Positions 31,577 to 32,715 of a DNA stretch of 32,715 bases are shown here, one piece after another. A program made the position numbers and the translations under genes. Positions within the stretch are counted from its first letter, which is position 1. Every line of letters begins with the position of its first letter. The stretch is from JADFMN01 sp964529975 (GTDB lineage: Bacteria > Armatimonadota > Fimbriimonadia > Fimbriimonadales > Fimbriimonadaceae), in contig CAZGXW010000026.1 of assembly GCA_964529975.1 (NCBI GenBank), positions 1-32,715 on the forward strand, given 5' to 3'. The notes under the pieces are model-generated. The model did no database searches. It was given only the letters and a program-made list of their open reading frames with translations, and was not told where the DNA came from.

Positions 31577-32715
31577 ATGGCGGCGAACGTTTGGGAAGAC
31601 CCGAGCGTGCTGTCGCGCAACAAGCGGCCACCCTCTGCGAGTTTGCAGGGCGTTTCGCGAGAACCGCTGATTGGCGAATGGCGGTTCCACTTTTCACCGA
31701 CGGTCGCGGGACGTGCACAAGAGTTTGCGTCGCCAGAGTTCGATGACACGGGCTGGGGCAAGATTCAAGTGCCTGGACACTGGGAACTTCAAGGGCACGG
31801 AACGCCCGTGTACTCGAACATCACATATCCTCATCCCAAGGATCCGCCCCGTATCGGGAACGACAATCCCGTCGGCACGTACCGTCGTTCTTTCGAGTGC
31901 CACAAGAGGAAGGGCCGTCGCTACTTCCTGCGGTTTGACGGAGTAGAGAGTTTCTACACGGTTTGGTTGAACGGAGCGGAAGTCGGTTTTGCGAAGGACA
32001 GTAAGACGCCCTCCGAGTTCGAGGTCACGGACTTTGTTTGCGATGGGGCCAACACGCTTGCCGTGCAAGTGTTCAAGTGGTGCGACGGGACGTATCTGGA
32101 AGACCAAGATTTCTGGCGGCTCGCGGGGATCTTCCGCGATGTGTGGCTCGTTGAGCGACCTGCGTCGTTCATTCGGGACGTGTTCGTGAAGACCGACCAC
32201 CTGGGGCACATCAGCGTCGCAGTCGATGTCGGCGGCGAGACGACCGAGCGCGTTGTCGGGTCGTTGTCTGATGCGTCCGGACGAGAGGTCTGGGCTTTTG
32301 TCGGTGACGCCGTGGGGACGATTCAAGGCGTCCTACCTTGGACTTCGGAGACTCCGAACCTGTACGATCTCAGGCTCAAATTGGGCTCAGAAGAGGCCTC
32401 AGTCAAGGTCGGGTTCCGCACGGTCGACTGGGACGGCGGGGTGTTCCGGATAAACGGTGTGCCGATCAAACTTCGCGGCGTGAACCGGCACGAGTTCGAC
32501 GACCAGCGAGGGCGCGCTGTGACCAAAGAAGGGATGCTGCAAGACGTCCTTCTCTTCAAGCGCAACAACATCAACTGCGTCCGCACGTCCCACTATCCCA
32601 ACTGCGAGCGCTGGTACGAACTCTGCGACGAGTACGGCATCTACGTCGTCGACGAAGCGAACATCGAGTCGCACGGCATGGGCTACGGCGACGAGTCGCT
32701 CGGCCACCATCCCGA
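31577..32715 (+). CDS. lacZ: Beta-galactosidase, GH2 (LacZ type), 3' truncated by window end
   Basis: The first 379 residues of a LacZ-type glycoside hydrolase; the frame is open to the window end. A short N-terminal region is followed by the sugar-binding jelly roll (about 33-195; PGHWELQGHGTPVYSN, DNPVGTYRRSF, YLEDQDFWRLAGIFRDVWL), the Ig-like domain (about 200-290), and the start of the TIM barrel (LRGVNRHEFD, CVRTSHYPN, VDEANIESHGMG). The last block contains the Glu and His equivalent to E. coli Glu416/His418. The catalytic acid/base Glu461 and nucleophile Glu537 lie beyond the window. No signal peptide, so probably cytoplasmic. ATG 31577 is fixed by the -10 hexamer 7 nt upstream. Confidence 0.93.
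   Translation, partial: MAANVWEDPSVLSRNKRPPSASLQGVSREPLIGEWRFHFSPTVAGRAQEFASPEFDDTGWGKIQVPGHWELQGHGTPVYSNITYPHPKDPPRIGNDNPVGTYRRSFECHKRKGRRYFLRFDGVESFYTVWLNGAEVGFAKDSKTPSEFEVTDFVCDGANTLAVQVFKWCDGTYLEDQDFWRLAGIFRDVWLVERPASFIRDVFVKTDHLGHISVAVDVGGETTERVVGSLSDASGREVWAFVGDAVGTIQGVLPWTSETPNLYDLRLKLGSEEASVKVGFRTVDWDGGVFRINGVPIKLRGVNRHEFDDQRGRAVTKEGMLQDVLLFKRNNINCVRTSHYPNCERWYELCDEYGIYVVDEANIESHGMGYGDESLGHHP

Overview
The window is GC-rich, gene-dense bacterial chromosome with few gaps over 150 bp. There is no sign of phage, IS elements or CRISPR. It looks like an ordinary diderm (two-membrane) bacterium: there is an LptD-like outer-membrane barrel protein, several secreted proteins with Sec signal peptides, and full-length FtsH, Lon, TilS and NadB. 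The FlgD-like C-terminal Ig domain, the RNHCP zinc protein, paired ClpS proteins, stand-alone MshEN proteins and Deinococcus-like leaderless promoters suggest Armatimonadota (Fimbriimonadia-like). That placement is inference, not proof.

Layout. 1-5603 (+): the 3' end of a large secreted protein, a strong hairpin, an LptD-like barrel protein with an N-terminal Big_1 domain, and an overlapping secreted protein of unknown family. 5530-8066: nadB (-) and a Tat-type aldo/keto reductase (+), divergent. 8068-10013 (-): tRNA-Val(CAC), two stand-alone MshEN (candidate c-di-GMP-binding) proteins and a FlhG/MinD-like ATPase. 10075-12949 (+): an MntR box, then mntR, feoA and a feoB split into separate GTPase and membrane genes, all overlapping. 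12990-15874 (+): hsp20 and lon, overlapping by one base. 15924-16516: a short promoter/ORF/terminator unit, an RNHCP protein and a hairpin between convergent genes. 16516-23224 (-): tilS, ftsH, a TPR protein, a YfhO-type membrane protein and two ClpS paralogues, tightly packed. 23303-26044 (+): mgtE and a secreted S41 peptidase. 26041-31526 (-): a beta-hydroxyacid dehydrogenase, a nucleoside/simple-sugar type ABC transporter (ATPase plus two permeases, no binding protein) and a LolA-like secreted protein. 31577-end (+): the 5' part of a LacZ-type GH2 beta-galactosidase.

Three things stand out. First, the metalloregulator has the ligand set of manganese-sensing MntR and sits behind a near-perfect MntR box, yet it controls FeoA and a split FeoB, which suggests a manganese-regulated Feo system. 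Second, the two MshEN proteins without a GspE/PilB ATPase domain lie in one operon with a FlhG-like ATPase, a candidate c-di-GMP-responsive positioning switch. Third, at least five transcription-unit heads carry a TANNNT hexamer ending exactly 7 nt before the start codon, which implies widespread leaderless transcription and fixes several start codons.
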